From Dyadobacter jiangsuensis (GTDB lineage Bacteria > Bacteroidota > Bacteroidia > Cytophagales > Spirosomataceae): a stretch of DNA of 64,000 nt. The notes under the pieces were generated by a model. It was not told the origin of the DNA. It saw only the letters and a list, made by a program, of their open reading frames with translations, and ran no database searches. The stretch covers positions 1 through 64,000 of the forward strand of contig NZ_PYAS01000021.1 in assembly GCF_003014695.1 (NCBI RefSeq). Direction: 5' to 3'. Both the position numbers and the translations under genes were made by a program. Of this stretch, positions 1 through 8,100 are shown piece by piece (positions within the stretch are counted from its first letter, which is position 1; each line of letters opens with the position of its first letter).

Positions 1-3
1 AGT

Positions 4-96
4 GATGTCAAGCCACTTTCAGGTGGCGTACTTTGCCCAGGAATTTTTGGCGACCTTTGCTCAGGAACACTGGCGTACTTTCGCAGGAATATCTAA
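4..96. repeat. Three degenerate 23-bp direct repeats, possible IS21-like terminal end
   Basis: Three tandem copies of a unit beginning GGCG(T/A)(A/C)CTTTGC and ending CAGGAA follow a TG-start sequence (TGATGTCAAG). Multiple internal copies of such a unit at an element terminus are typical of IS21-family ends. No istA or istB gene is visible in the window, so this would be a solo end or scar at the left edge of the lanthipeptide cluster. The family assignment is an inference from pattern only. Confidence 0.3.
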
Positions 97-193
97 AGGA
101 ATGAACGCGAGTAGCACAGACTTGTACTTAACCTTAAAGTTGGTTCATTAAAAAGCTAATATGGAAAAAACACGATTGATGGCCATGCTCATA

Positions 194-247
194 GTGTAAG
201 CTTTCCCGCATTTGTAAGCTTTCCCGATTTTGTAAGGCTTCAAAATT
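194..247. repeat. Three 18-bp tandem repeats downstream of the lanthipeptide operon
   Basis: TGTAAGCTTTCCCG occurs at 195 and 213, with a degenerate third copy from 231, at an exact 18-bp period. Apart from this and the IS21-like repeats, I see nothing else convincing in positions 1-411; a 64-codon minus-strand frame across it starts with GTG and looks like no family I know. Confidence 0.6.
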
Positions 248-411
248 CCAAGAACACTTTTTACATTCGCGGCCGGGATCGTGATCTCACCGTCGCGACT
301 GCGAGTGTTGTACGGAATTGAACGGTTCATCAAGAGGGACACTGAACCTGTTTGCTCCGGAATATGCAGTTACTTATTTAGCGGCAATAATAAGTTGAGG
401 TTTCTAGGAAT

Positions 412-1155
412 CTAAGATCGATTGTTGACATCCATCATCTTCCCCAGAAATGAATTCTCTTTCGAATGTTTTAGTGGCTGTACATGGTTATTCCATTCCC
501 ACATTTTATTCCAGAGGTGGACCCCATAAGTCCATTCAGTGAAAACCATGCCATCCTTCTCAGATAACTCTTTGTAATTCTCATAATCAATGGGACAAAA
601 CACTTCCGAGCTAACGATATAAGCTGTCAAACCAAGCGACGCAATGTGAGAGTCCAGAATCTTTGCCCCGATCTCGGTCCAAGGTATTTCTTCCGGGACG
701 TCTCTCTCTAACCTTTCCAGAATATCCAACAAAACAAGCTCACCCAGCCGGCTTCCTTTCGGCATCTTTATGACAGCGTTGCATATCCGGAGATTTTTTT
801 CCCCATAATAATCAAATACCTCGGTTGCAAAAACATAAGGTACATCAACATCGAATGGCCGAACACAAAATACGTCACAATCCACCCACCAACCTCCTTT
901 TTCGTGTAATAGTTTTATTCTAAACCAATCGGAGAACGTAGCATAAGAATTTACAACATCCCTAAAAATGCAAGATCGGTCAACTATTTCATTTGCATCG
1001 AATACATCCACTCCATCAGGTAGATTCAAAATATTCGTGTAGGTGTACAGATGCACCTTAACACCCTTTTGAATAAAGGACGTCAGACACAACAATTGAA
1101 GATCACCAATCAGGGGCTCAATCCATAATGACTGAACAACAAGCTGCTTTACCAT
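412..1155 (-). CDS. DXD-motif glycosyltransferase (sugar-binding Gly_transf_sug type)
   Basis: Likely a nucleotide-sugar-dependent glycosyltransferase. The start resembles proteins opening with 'QSLWI', followed by an 'LCLTSFIQKG' segment and then SDWFRIKLLHEKGGWWVDCDV, where D-C-D is the metal-binding DXD motif and the R..L...GG..D block is typical of the Gly_transf_sug/capsular fold. I chose the ATG at 1155 because family members begin just before 'QSLW'; a GTG at 1206 would instead overlap the upstream stop as GTGA, so translational coupling is possible. It is the last gene of the minus-strand lanthipeptide operon and so may add the outermost sugar. Donor and acceptor are unknown. Confidence 0.75.
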   Translation of the reverse strand: MVKQLVVQSLWIEPLIGDLQLLCLTSFIQKGVKVHLYTYTNILNLPDGVDVFDANEIVDRSCIFRDVVNSYATFSDWFRIKLLHEKGGWWVDCDVFCVRPFDVDVPYVFATEVFDYYGEKNLRICNAVIKMPKGSRLGELVLLDILERLERDVPEEIPWTEIGAKILDSHIASLGLTAYIVSSEVFCPIDYENYKELSEKDGMVFTEWTYGVHLWNKMWEWNNHVQPLKHSKENSFLGKMMDVNNRS

Positions 1156-1202
1156 CGGTAATAAGTTATGATTATAATCAAGCTTTTTGAGGATGACATT
1201 TT

Positions 1203-2066
1203 TCACCTGTTTAGGTCAATATGGGCTTCGAGTCTATCCAGAACCTCACAATCAAGATTAACGTCAAATTTCCGAGCCCACAACTTATTGGAGCCAGTCA
1301 GCGATTCGAAATCAGACTCTACGAGGCATTCAGGGTGATCCTTCTCGTCTTCAAAGACTATGTATCTCAGATTGTCGTTGGTGACACAATCTTTGAATTC
1401 AGAATTTATGATAATTGTATGGAAGAACATTTCATCCGGTATCAAAGTCGTCTCAAAAAACTCTGAAAAAACAGGATTGTACTTTAAAAAACGCAGAATA
1501 TATGCAATACATTCGGTTGTCAGGCACCACCACTGAGATCCTCCAAAGGGAGGGAAGTCATCAAAATAATTTCGAATCAAGCCATTCTCTTTCTGAAGAA
1601 AGTATAGGTTCCAACTTCTCTCAATTCCAATTTGGTCTACAAACCAAAAGTAACTGAATCTATCGACTCCTCCGTTATCCCATTTGTGATGCGGGATTTG
1701 CCAAAAGTGAAGATATTCGCTTCCATAATCCTTAGCGAGGCGGGTCCTTATGCTATCGTTATGCCGTAATGGGAAATCTTGACCACTCAACAGAACAACA
1801 TATCCTTGTCTTCTTTCCGCAAGTGCCAGTCGCATTAAGTCAAGCGTAGCAGCTACAATGCTATAGCCACCCCAAGAAACATTTTTTCTGTTCTTAATAA
1901 TTTTCACATCACTTCTGCGAAAGAAATCCGTTTTTTTTAATTCCCCGGCATTTATCTTTTTATCTACATGTACGTAGAAAGTTGTTTCTTTACCTTCCAA
2001 CGCCCGTATCAGCCTGTCCGTCTGGTTTAAGTTTTTGTGGGCAAGGATAAGATAATGAATATGCAT
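1203..2066 (-). CDS. GT14-family (Branch / core-2/I type) beta-1,6-N-acetylglucosaminyltransferase-like protein
   Basis: A 287-residue protein with the Branch-domain signature blocks: N-terminal HYLILAHKN, VSWGGYSIVAATLDLM around residues 63-78, LLSGQDFPLR near residue 92, and PDEMFFHTII near residue 210. Characterised relatives transfer GlcNAc or xylose from UDP-sugar. It has no signal peptide or membrane segment, so it should act in the cytoplasm. It lies between the HlyD adaptor gene (62-bp gap) and the DXD glycosyltransferase. Its presence in a lanthipeptide operon suggests glycan building on the peptide, but the substrate is an inference. Confidence 0.85.
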   Translation of the reverse strand: MHIHYLILAHKNLNQTDRLIRALEGKETTFYVHVDKKINAGELKKTDFFRRSDVKIIKNRKNVSWGGYSIVAATLDLMRLALAERRQGYVVLLSGQDFPLRHNDSIRTRLAKDYGSEYLHFWQIPHHKWDNGGVDRFSYFWFVDQIGIERSWNLYFLQKENGLIRNYFDDFPPFGGSQWWCLTTECIAYILRFLKYNPVFSEFFETTLIPDEMFFHTIIINSEFKDCVTNDNLRYIVFEDEKDHPECLVESDFESLTGSNKLWARKFDVNLDCEVLDRLEAHIDLNR

Positions 2067-2128
2067 GGTGGACCAAATTTAAATTCTTGAGAAATTAATG
2101 GAGGCTGCTGCTCGCTGCCTGTATATTT

Positions 2129-3415
2129 TCAGATACTTTTCCCGTTCCGGATGTTCGAAATTAGCCGTTCCGTCAAACGTCTGTCAGAAGTAATGATCTC
2201 AGCAGTACCGGTCAGCCCGTTGCGGTATTCCAGCTTTTTTCCATAGAGCGTTGTTAAATTATTGGGCAACTGGACAAAACCCCAATAGACGCTATCGCTT
2301 CCCGGCACCACGGAGAGCTGAGACAAGACTCCCTCAACCATGCCGTACTCCCGAAACGGGAATCCATTTAATTTTATCATGACACGCTGTCCGCGTTGTA
2401 GTTTACCAACGCTTGCCTGAGCAATACGTACTAATCCCTGATACTGATTCCCTCCTGGTTCGATCGTTAAAAACTCCTGGCCAGCATGCAAATACTGCTG
2501 CTCTTGCCAGGGACCTGAAAATGAAACCTTTCCCGTGATTGGAGCGGAGACTACATATCTTTGTTTCCAGCTCTCAATTACACTCCTGAAAGTTTGAAGT
2601 GCATGTCGAAAACTCGCCTTTTGTTCGGCCACAACATTAGCCAATTCGAGTATTTCTCTGCTTTTTGCTGTTTGTACAGCTCGATTTTGGATTAACGCAG
2701 AGGTCGCATTTTTAAGTGGCATTTCCTTAGTGAGCAGTTTGGCCTTTTCACGATTAAATTCTAGTGGAGAAATAACTCTTTCATTCTGCAACTTTTCTTG
2801 TATACGGAATTCCTCCCTCGCCAATTTTAGATCTTCCGTCTGAAGACGGAGTTGCTCCTCTAAGTTATCCTCAAGTAGTTGCAGGTCAGCCAAATCTCGA
2901 TCTAATAAAAGTCTCTTCTTTTCAAAAAGCCCCCCACGAAGCACTGTGGTAAGCTCTAGCATACGTTTCTGAAAGACTTCGTAGTCTTGCTGAATTTCAC
3001 CCAACTCCTTGAACTTGTGAATACTTTGCCCTTCTAAGAACTTCCAATAATTGTTATCGACCGAACTTTCCAGTTTATCGATTAGCATAGCTAGCTCGAG
3101 TACCTGTACGTGGTCTGCTGTGCTTTCCAAGAAGGCTATGTTACTACCTCTAGTAACCACGTCATTATCCCTCACTAAAATTTTGGCTATCCTACCGTCC
3201 GACCTGACTATTACATGCCTTGGCGCATCTTTTGCAGTCAACGTGAAACTCGCATTTACCACATCGGGGAATTTGATCACCCAACTTCCAACAACCAAGA
3301 GAACGACGACTATGAAAAACATAGTCATTCCCCAGTTCAGCATCCAATGCGGCGGGCGGTCTATGATTTCATGTACCTCTTCACTACGAACTTCCTTGAA
3401 TATTGTCTCTTTCAT
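2129..3415 (-). CDS. HlyD-family secretion adaptor for the lanthipeptide exporter
   Basis: A 428-residue membrane-fusion protein. It has a short cytoplasmic N-terminus, one transmembrane helix around residues 31-48 (FFIVVVLLVVGSWVI), a split biotinyl/lipoyl-like half (VIVRSDGRIAKILVRDNDVV), a long coiled-coil hairpin around residues 105-285, the second lipoyl half (SAPITGKVSF) and a beta-barrel domain. This matches bacteriocin-type HlyD adaptors that bridge a C39 ABC exporter to an outer-membrane TolC. No TolC gene lies in this cluster, so a housekeeping one may serve. It begins 27 bp after the exporter gene, in the same transcript. Confidence 0.9.
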   Translation of the reverse strand: MKETIFKEVRSEEVHEIIDRPPHWMLNWGMTMFFIVVVLLVVGSWVIKFPDVVNASFTLTAKDAPRHVIVRSDGRIAKILVRDNDVVTRGSNIAFLESTADHVQVLELAMLIDKLESSVDNNYWKFLEGQSIHKFKELGEIQQDYEVFQKRMLELTTVLRGGLFEKKRLLLDRDLADLQLLEDNLEEQLRLQTEDLKLAREEFRIQEKLQNERVISPLEFNREKAKLLTKEMPLKNATSALIQNRAVQTAKSREILELANVVAEQKASFRHALQTFRSVIESWKQRYVVSAPITGKVSFSGPWQEQQYLHAGQEFLTIEPGGNQYQGLVRIAQASVGKLQRGQRVMIKLNGFPFREYGMVEGVLSQLSVVPGSDSVYWGFVQLPNNLTTLYGKKLEYRNGLTGTAEIITSDRRLTERLISNIRNGKSI

Positions 3416-3442
3416 CCAGCACAGATATTTTGCTCCCCTATT

Positions 3443-5821
3443 TCACCCCCTTGCCAGTTCAAGCTGATTGCTCACCAACTCACGATATTTGCCGTTTAAA
3501 CCCACCAAATCATTGTGAGTTCCGCTTTCCACTATTTCACCGTTCTCCAGCACGATAATCTGGTCGGCATTTCTTACAGTGCTAAGACGGTGTGCAACAA
3601 CAACCACCGTCCTCCCCTGAAAAAAGTTTTCAAGGTTTTTTAGAATTACTGCCTCATTACTTGCGTCTAAGGCGTTTGTCGCTTCGTCAAAAAGAAGTAA
3701 GTCCGGGTTCTTGTACACTGCCCGGGCGATGAGTATACGTTGCTTTTGGCCTTGACTAATTCCATTTCCCTCCAACCCTATCTTCGTATTGTAACCAGCC
3801 GGCAGCGATTGGATAAAGTCATGAATGTTCGCAGTGACAGCCGCGTTGAATAGTCGTTGTTCACTGATAGTTTCCTCACCAACTGCTATGTTCCTAGCAA
3901 TTGTATCCGAAAAAATGAATCCGTCTTGCATCACAACACCGGTCTTTTGTCTCCAAGCACTATGCGAAATAGTCTCCAATTGAAGATCATTCGTCCTAAA
4001 CATCGCTAATCCTGCATTTGTTACGTCTCCCTTCGACAAAGAAATACCTCCCTCTTCCGGGCTATAAAACCTTAGCAGTAATTTCAGCAGAGTGGTTTTA
4101 CCACTTCCACTTGTTCCTACTATAGCAGTTGTCTTTCCATGTGGTATGCGTAAATTAATATTTCGAAGCACGGCTTCATTTCCTGCGCCAGGATAAGTAT
4201 AAGTTAGATTACTAATAACGATGTCTTGTCCAAAATCCCAATCGCTCCGATAGGTTGTGGTTGAAGGTTCTTCATTATCCAGCCGATGTATTTCATTAAG
4301 TCTTTCCATACTCATTTGTGCATCTTGCCATGATTGCAAAAAGCCTATGAGTTGCTCGATAGGTGCGTTGAACTGGCCTAGAATGTATTGGATAGACATC
4401 ATTCCTCCTAATGTTATCTGCCCGTCCATTACAGCCTTTGCAGAGAGGAAGGTGATCAGAATATTTTTACCCTGATTTATCATTATTGCTCCAGCCTGTT
4501 GAATTTGCGATAGTGACAGACTTTTTATGTTCCATCTAAAAAGCTTAGCCTGAATTCGCTCCCATTCCCACCTCTTCGATGTTTCGGCTCCCGAAAGCTT
4601 GATATCTTGCATTCCGGTTATCAGTTGTACTAACTGACTTTGATTTCTTGATGAAACCTGAAACCGCTTAACGTCCAGTTTTCGACGTTGTGACAGAAAC
4701 AAAAGGACCCAGATGCAATAAATACCCGAGGCAACGAGAGCGACAATGAAGATTGGAATACTATAAAAAGCAAGCACTAAACCAAAAATTCCAACATTAA
4801 ATATCGAAAACATAATATTTAAAGTCGCACCAGTGAGGAAAGATTCAATTCGATGCTGATCCCCTATGCGCTGCATGATGTCACCAAACTGCTTAACATC
4901 GAAAAATGACACCGGCAATCGCATGAGTTTCCCAAGGAAGTCGGACAGAATTGTCAGATTCAATCTAGTACTAATATGTAGAAGAATCCAACTTCTTAGA
5001 AACTCGACAGATGTGGAACTCAACAATAAAACTACTTGAGCGGCGAGCACAATATTGATAAAAACCAAATTTTGCGTCCCAATGCCAACATCTACGATTG
5101 ATTGTGTGAGGAAGGGTAAAATAAGGGAAAAGAGGGTACCTATCAACATTCCTAAACCTAACTGCAATATCAGCCGTTTGTACTGCCATAAATATTCAAT
5201 AAGTTGCAAAAAGGTCGCCCCTTGACGAGCCTCGTCTTCCTCTTGATATAGTCTCGGTGTTGGCTCCAGCAGAAGTGCAACACCTTCCATTGTGTCGTCA
5301 TTAAAGCCACTAAGCCAATTATCACAGAATTCTTCAAGATTGTATCTAAGCATACCTTGCGCCGGATCCGCGATACGAAAAGTTACTGTTTGCGAAAACG
5401 ACGCGTTTTCCACCGATGCCGCATTGTTATTGGCTGATCGGCTACTAAGGAATGAATCAAGGTCCTCATTTTTTCTTCGACCTCCCCATATCCGGGCTAG
5501 CATTTGCCGAGGTATTGTATCCGAATTCTTCTCTATTTCATGTAGCACAACGAAATGATTCTGCCCCCAATGCAGAATACACGGTAGTGGCACATTCTTT
5601 AAAAGTTTGCTTAACGATAGCTTGACGCCGACTGTCTTGAAGCCGATTGACTCAGCGGCTTCTGCAATACCCAAGAGTGAAACCCCGTCTTTGCTTATTT
5701 TAGCCTTTTCTCGAAGCGTTTGGACGCTGAAATGCTTTCCATAGAATTTGGAAATCATTCTTAGGCAAGTCGGACCGCAATCCATCTGATCAGGCTGTGG
5801 ATAAAAAGGAAACGCTTTCAT
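3443..5821 (-). CDS. Peptidase-containing ABC transporter (C39), lanthipeptide leader protease and exporter
   Basis: A 792-residue PCAT-type protein that should cleave the leader after Gly-Gly and export the core. The N-terminal C39 domain shows the catalytic cysteine in QMDCGPTC (Cys15 from the chosen ATG) and a later histidine in HFVVLHE. About six membrane helices fill the middle (roughly 200-500). The C-terminal ATPase has Walker A GTSGSGKTT, signature SQGQKQR, Walker B LLLFDEATNALD and a switch histidine in VAHRLS. The C39 region is longer than usual, with an Asn/Ser-rich insert near residue 120. I use ATG 5821; the longer frame starts with TTG. No separate LanP protease is visible. Confidence 0.93.
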   Translation of the reverse strand: MKAFPFYPQPDQMDCGPTCLRMISKFYGKHFSVQTLREKAKISKDGVSLLGIAEAAESIGFKTVGVKLSLSKLLKNVPLPCILHWGQNHFVVLHEIEKNSDTIPRQMLARIWGGRRKNEDLDSFLSSRSANNNAASVENASFSQTVTFRIADPAQGMLRYNLEEFCDNWLSGFNDDTMEGVALLLEPTPRLYQEEDEARQGATFLQLIEYLWQYKRLILQLGLGMLIGTLFSLILPFLTQSIVDVGIGTQNLVFINIVLAAQVVLLLSSTSVEFLRSWILLHISTRLNLTILSDFLGKLMRLPVSFFDVKQFGDIMQRIGDQHRIESFLTGATLNIMFSIFNVGIFGLVLAFYSIPIFIVALVASGIYCIWVLLFLSQRRKLDVKRFQVSSRNQSQLVQLITGMQDIKLSGAETSKRWEWERIQAKLFRWNIKSLSLSQIQQAGAIMINQGKNILITFLSAKAVMDGQITLGGMMSIQYILGQFNAPIEQLIGFLQSWQDAQMSMERLNEIHRLDNEEPSTTTYRSDWDFGQDIVISNLTYTYPGAGNEAVLRNINLRIPHGKTTAIVGTSGSGKTTLLKLLLRFYSPEEGGISLSKGDVTNAGLAMFRTNDLQLETISHSAWRQKTGVVMQDGFIFSDTIARNIAVGEETISEQRLFNAAVTANIHDFIQSLPAGYNTKIGLEGNGISQGQKQRILIARAVYKNPDLLLFDEATNALDASNEAVILKNLENFFQGRTVVVVAHRLSTVRNADQIIVLENGEIVESGTHNDLVGLNGKYRELVSNQLELARG

Positions 5822-5912
5822 AAAAACATGTTTCGACAAATTAGGATTACGCAGAAACGCTCATTTTCTGGCTGCCAGAATGATGCTCACAGTAGCCAAA
5901 CGGCTCTCTTAA

Positions 5913-7436
5913 CTAGTTTAACGCTGCAAGACTCTTCCTGAATTTTATTTCAGTCGCTATGGAATTTTGAAGGGCGATATCCCTTACTGCGTCATTGTTT
6001 TCATGAATCCTATAAACATAAACAATATCAGCGTTGAAGTATATTTTTTCGAACCCCGCAATTTCCATAAGCGGAGTCATCAGCGCCACATCATAGGTCA
6101 TCTCAAAAAAACTCCCAGTAGAATTACGGAAACTATTCACTTCCGGATCCAGCTTAACAAATCGACTAAAAAGTGAGTACTTGAATGTTTTTAAATGCGA
6201 CGCGCGCCAGTCCAGCTCTCTCAAATTTCCGAACTCTTCTTCGTTGTATGCCCGACAATGGCCGAGCTGGTTTGTAGTTGAACAATATTGACCATAAGTC
6301 AATAGGCACTGTTCGTGCTCGTAGATATAATTTATTTTCTTGAACACCTGATTATGTCTTAAAAAATCATCACCGTCGACAATAACTACGATGTCTTCGT
6401 CTTTAAAATCAAAGGAACACAATCCCATATATATGTTTGCCAAAGCATATGATCGCTGCGTTGATGTAATGAGACGGCAGTTTGGCAAATCAGGGATTTT
6501 AGAAATGCTATTGTCAGTGGAACTATCATCTAAAAAAATAACGGTAAAATCCGAATAATCCTGATTTACAATTGAATTGATACACTCATCCAAGTAGTTC
6601 TCAACATTGTAAAACGGAACTAGTACTACAATCCTATTGACTCGCTGCGCCGATGTAGCAGTTCCCAAATGGCTGATGAATTTAACATCCGAAACGGTCG
6701 CCTTCCCCATAGAGAGAAAGTGCTCTATCGCTCCAATATAATTCGGATATTCTCGGACATAGGTGTTGCTTAGTTCCGCGAGTTCACTGGCCTTCTTGCC
6801 GTCATAGTCCGGCAGGAACCTTTCTTTTACGAACTTGATTAGCTCAAAACGTTGTTTCGTCCCTCGCCTAATCCGTTCTAAAAGGCCGCCTCCCGGAACG
6901 GATTTCTCATCAGGATTGGAAATAAATGGATAGACGACGTGCATGTAGTCGGTCAGGGCAGAAATTTTGTCCTCAACGCGGTCTCCGGCATCTAATTCCG
7001 ACGCTAAGATCCTGTCAAGTAATTCGCGGAAGACAACGACAAAGTCGAAACATATTAGGTGATTTATCCAAAAGATTGTGGAAGTGAGCGGGACTATCTG
7101 ATCGAACGCGCCTATATTGAAAAAAATAGCTTCGGAACCTCTCTTGCGGCACTCTACAATTTTATCCAGAAAGGTTGCGGGAGCATAATGCTCCGAAAAT
7201 CGATGTCGTTCACTACAAATTACAAACACGTCATCCTCGTTTTGAGCGGCGATTTTTGCTGCTTCTGTAATACCTGCCCACAAGGATTGTGCATTGACTT
7301 GCTGCCCGTTCAACGGGACATAGAATTGAGTAAATTCGGACCTATCCTCAAACTGAGCCCGAATTTCGTCCAGACGCACGCCATCCGGGTGAAGAATAAA
7401 AACAGGCATTTGAAATTCAAGCTCAGTATTGTCCAT
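5913..7436 (-). CDS. Two-domain glycosyltransferase: GT25-like pseudo-domain fused to a GT2 domain
   Basis: A 507-residue protein. Residues 10 to about 205 are clearly paralogous to the next upstream protein (shared LW...A..A, VICS/IICE, K.SAL.D....VYPF blocks), but the acidic EDDH of that protein reads SERH here, so this half has probably lost metal or sugar binding. From about residue 268 a GT2 domain follows, with VLVPFYNVENYLDECI, FLDDSSTD and VDGDDFL (DXD). The GT2 half should be catalytic and the front half may dock the acceptor. ATG 7436 is used, the longer frame starting with TTG; it overlaps the preceding gene by 14 bp. Confidence 0.8.
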   Translation of the reverse strand: MDNTELEFQMPVFILHPDGVRLDEIRAQFEDRSEFTQFYVPLNGQQVNAQSLWAGITEAAKIAAQNEDDVFVICSERHRFSEHYAPATFLDKIVECRKRGSEAIFFNIGAFDQIVPLTSTIFWINHLICFDFVVVFRELLDRILASELDAGDRVEDKISALTDYMHVVYPFISNPDEKSVPGGGLLERIRRGTKQRFELIKFVKERFLPDYDGKKASELAELSNTYVREYPNYIGAIEHFLSMGKATVSDVKFISHLGTATSAQRVNRIVVLVPFYNVENYLDECINSIVNQDYSDFTVIFLDDSSTDNSISKIPDLPNCRLITSTQRSYALANIYMGLCSFDFKDEDIVVIVDGDDFLRHNQVFKKINYIYEHEQCLLTYGQYCSTTNQLGHCRAYNEEEFGNLRELDWRASHLKTFKYSLFSRFVKLDPEVNSFRNSTGSFFEMTYDVALMTPLMEIAGFEKIYFNADIVYVYRIHENNDAVRDIALQNSIATEIKFRKSLAALN

Positions 7437-8100
7437 CTTTCTCAAAAGTAAGTTGATAGAAGTCAGAAACAGAGGCTAACTCTCTAAACGTTGCTTCGGC
7501 ATTGTCAAACAAGGTCGTCACGGATTCAAGGCGTCGATATTCAGCAGGCAAAATATCCGAATAACCAAACTCTCGCTGCTTGGAAACAAAAGGGTAGACT
7601 AGCAAGGTGGTATCTGCCAAAGCCGACAGCTTCCCATCTGCTGAATCTATTTCTTGGAACTCTGCGTTAAGAATTCTAGTGTACATTGATCGGAAAACAA
7701 CCAGGAACTGGGTTGCTCTAAACTGCTTTATCCAAAATAGTCCCGGCGCCACCTGAACGCCAAAATCGCAGAAGCTCACTCCCCCATGAAGGATATCCAC
7801 ATCCTGAAAAATGCAATAGTCGATATTGCTTTCAAAACTCTCACGATTATAGCTGTCGGTAAACACATGATCGTCCTCGCAGATTATCGCGTAGTCAAAA
7901 TTGGAGGCCTGTGCTTGCTTTATTGCCAGTTTCATGCTCTCCCACAACCCAACCGCACCAGTTTTGTGCTCGACCGCCTCAATGAACGTAAGATAAAATT
8001 CTGATTTCGTTCCGAATTCTCTGATAATATGTTCCTTCCGGTCGGTCCTTGACCTTAAATTTATTACGTAGATTGGAATCAGAGAGCTGACTGAATTCAT
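7423..8100 (-). CDS. GT25-like (LPS-type) glycosyltransferase, single domain
   Basis: A 225-residue protein resembling family GT25 LPS-type transferases: N-terminal IPIYVINLRSRTDRKEHI, then AIICEDDHVF at residues 71-80 with the acidic EDD metal/donor motif intact, then a conserved KLSALADTTLLVYPFVS block. It is a paralogue of the front half of the following gene, in which EDD is lost. Start and stop overlap LanB as ATGA, so translation is probably coupled to the dehydratase. This links glycosylation tightly to peptide modification, although the acceptor is not shown by the sequence. Confidence 0.75.
   Translation of the reverse strand: MNSVSSLIPIYVINLRSRTDRKEHIIREFGTKSEFYLTFIEAVEHKTGAVGLWESMKLAIKQAQASNFDYAIICEDDHVFTDSYNRESFESNIDYCIFQDVDILHGGVSFCDFGVQVAPGLFWIKQFRATQFLVVFRSMYTRILNAEFQEIDSADGKLSALADTTLLVYPFVSKQREFGYSDILPAEYRRLESVTTLFDNAEATFRELASVSDFYQLTFEKDGQY

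Noticed and set aside
148..342. 64-codon minus-strand frame at the left edge
   Set aside because: It starts with GTG, its last third is made by the 18-bp tandem repeats, and no family resemblance is visible.
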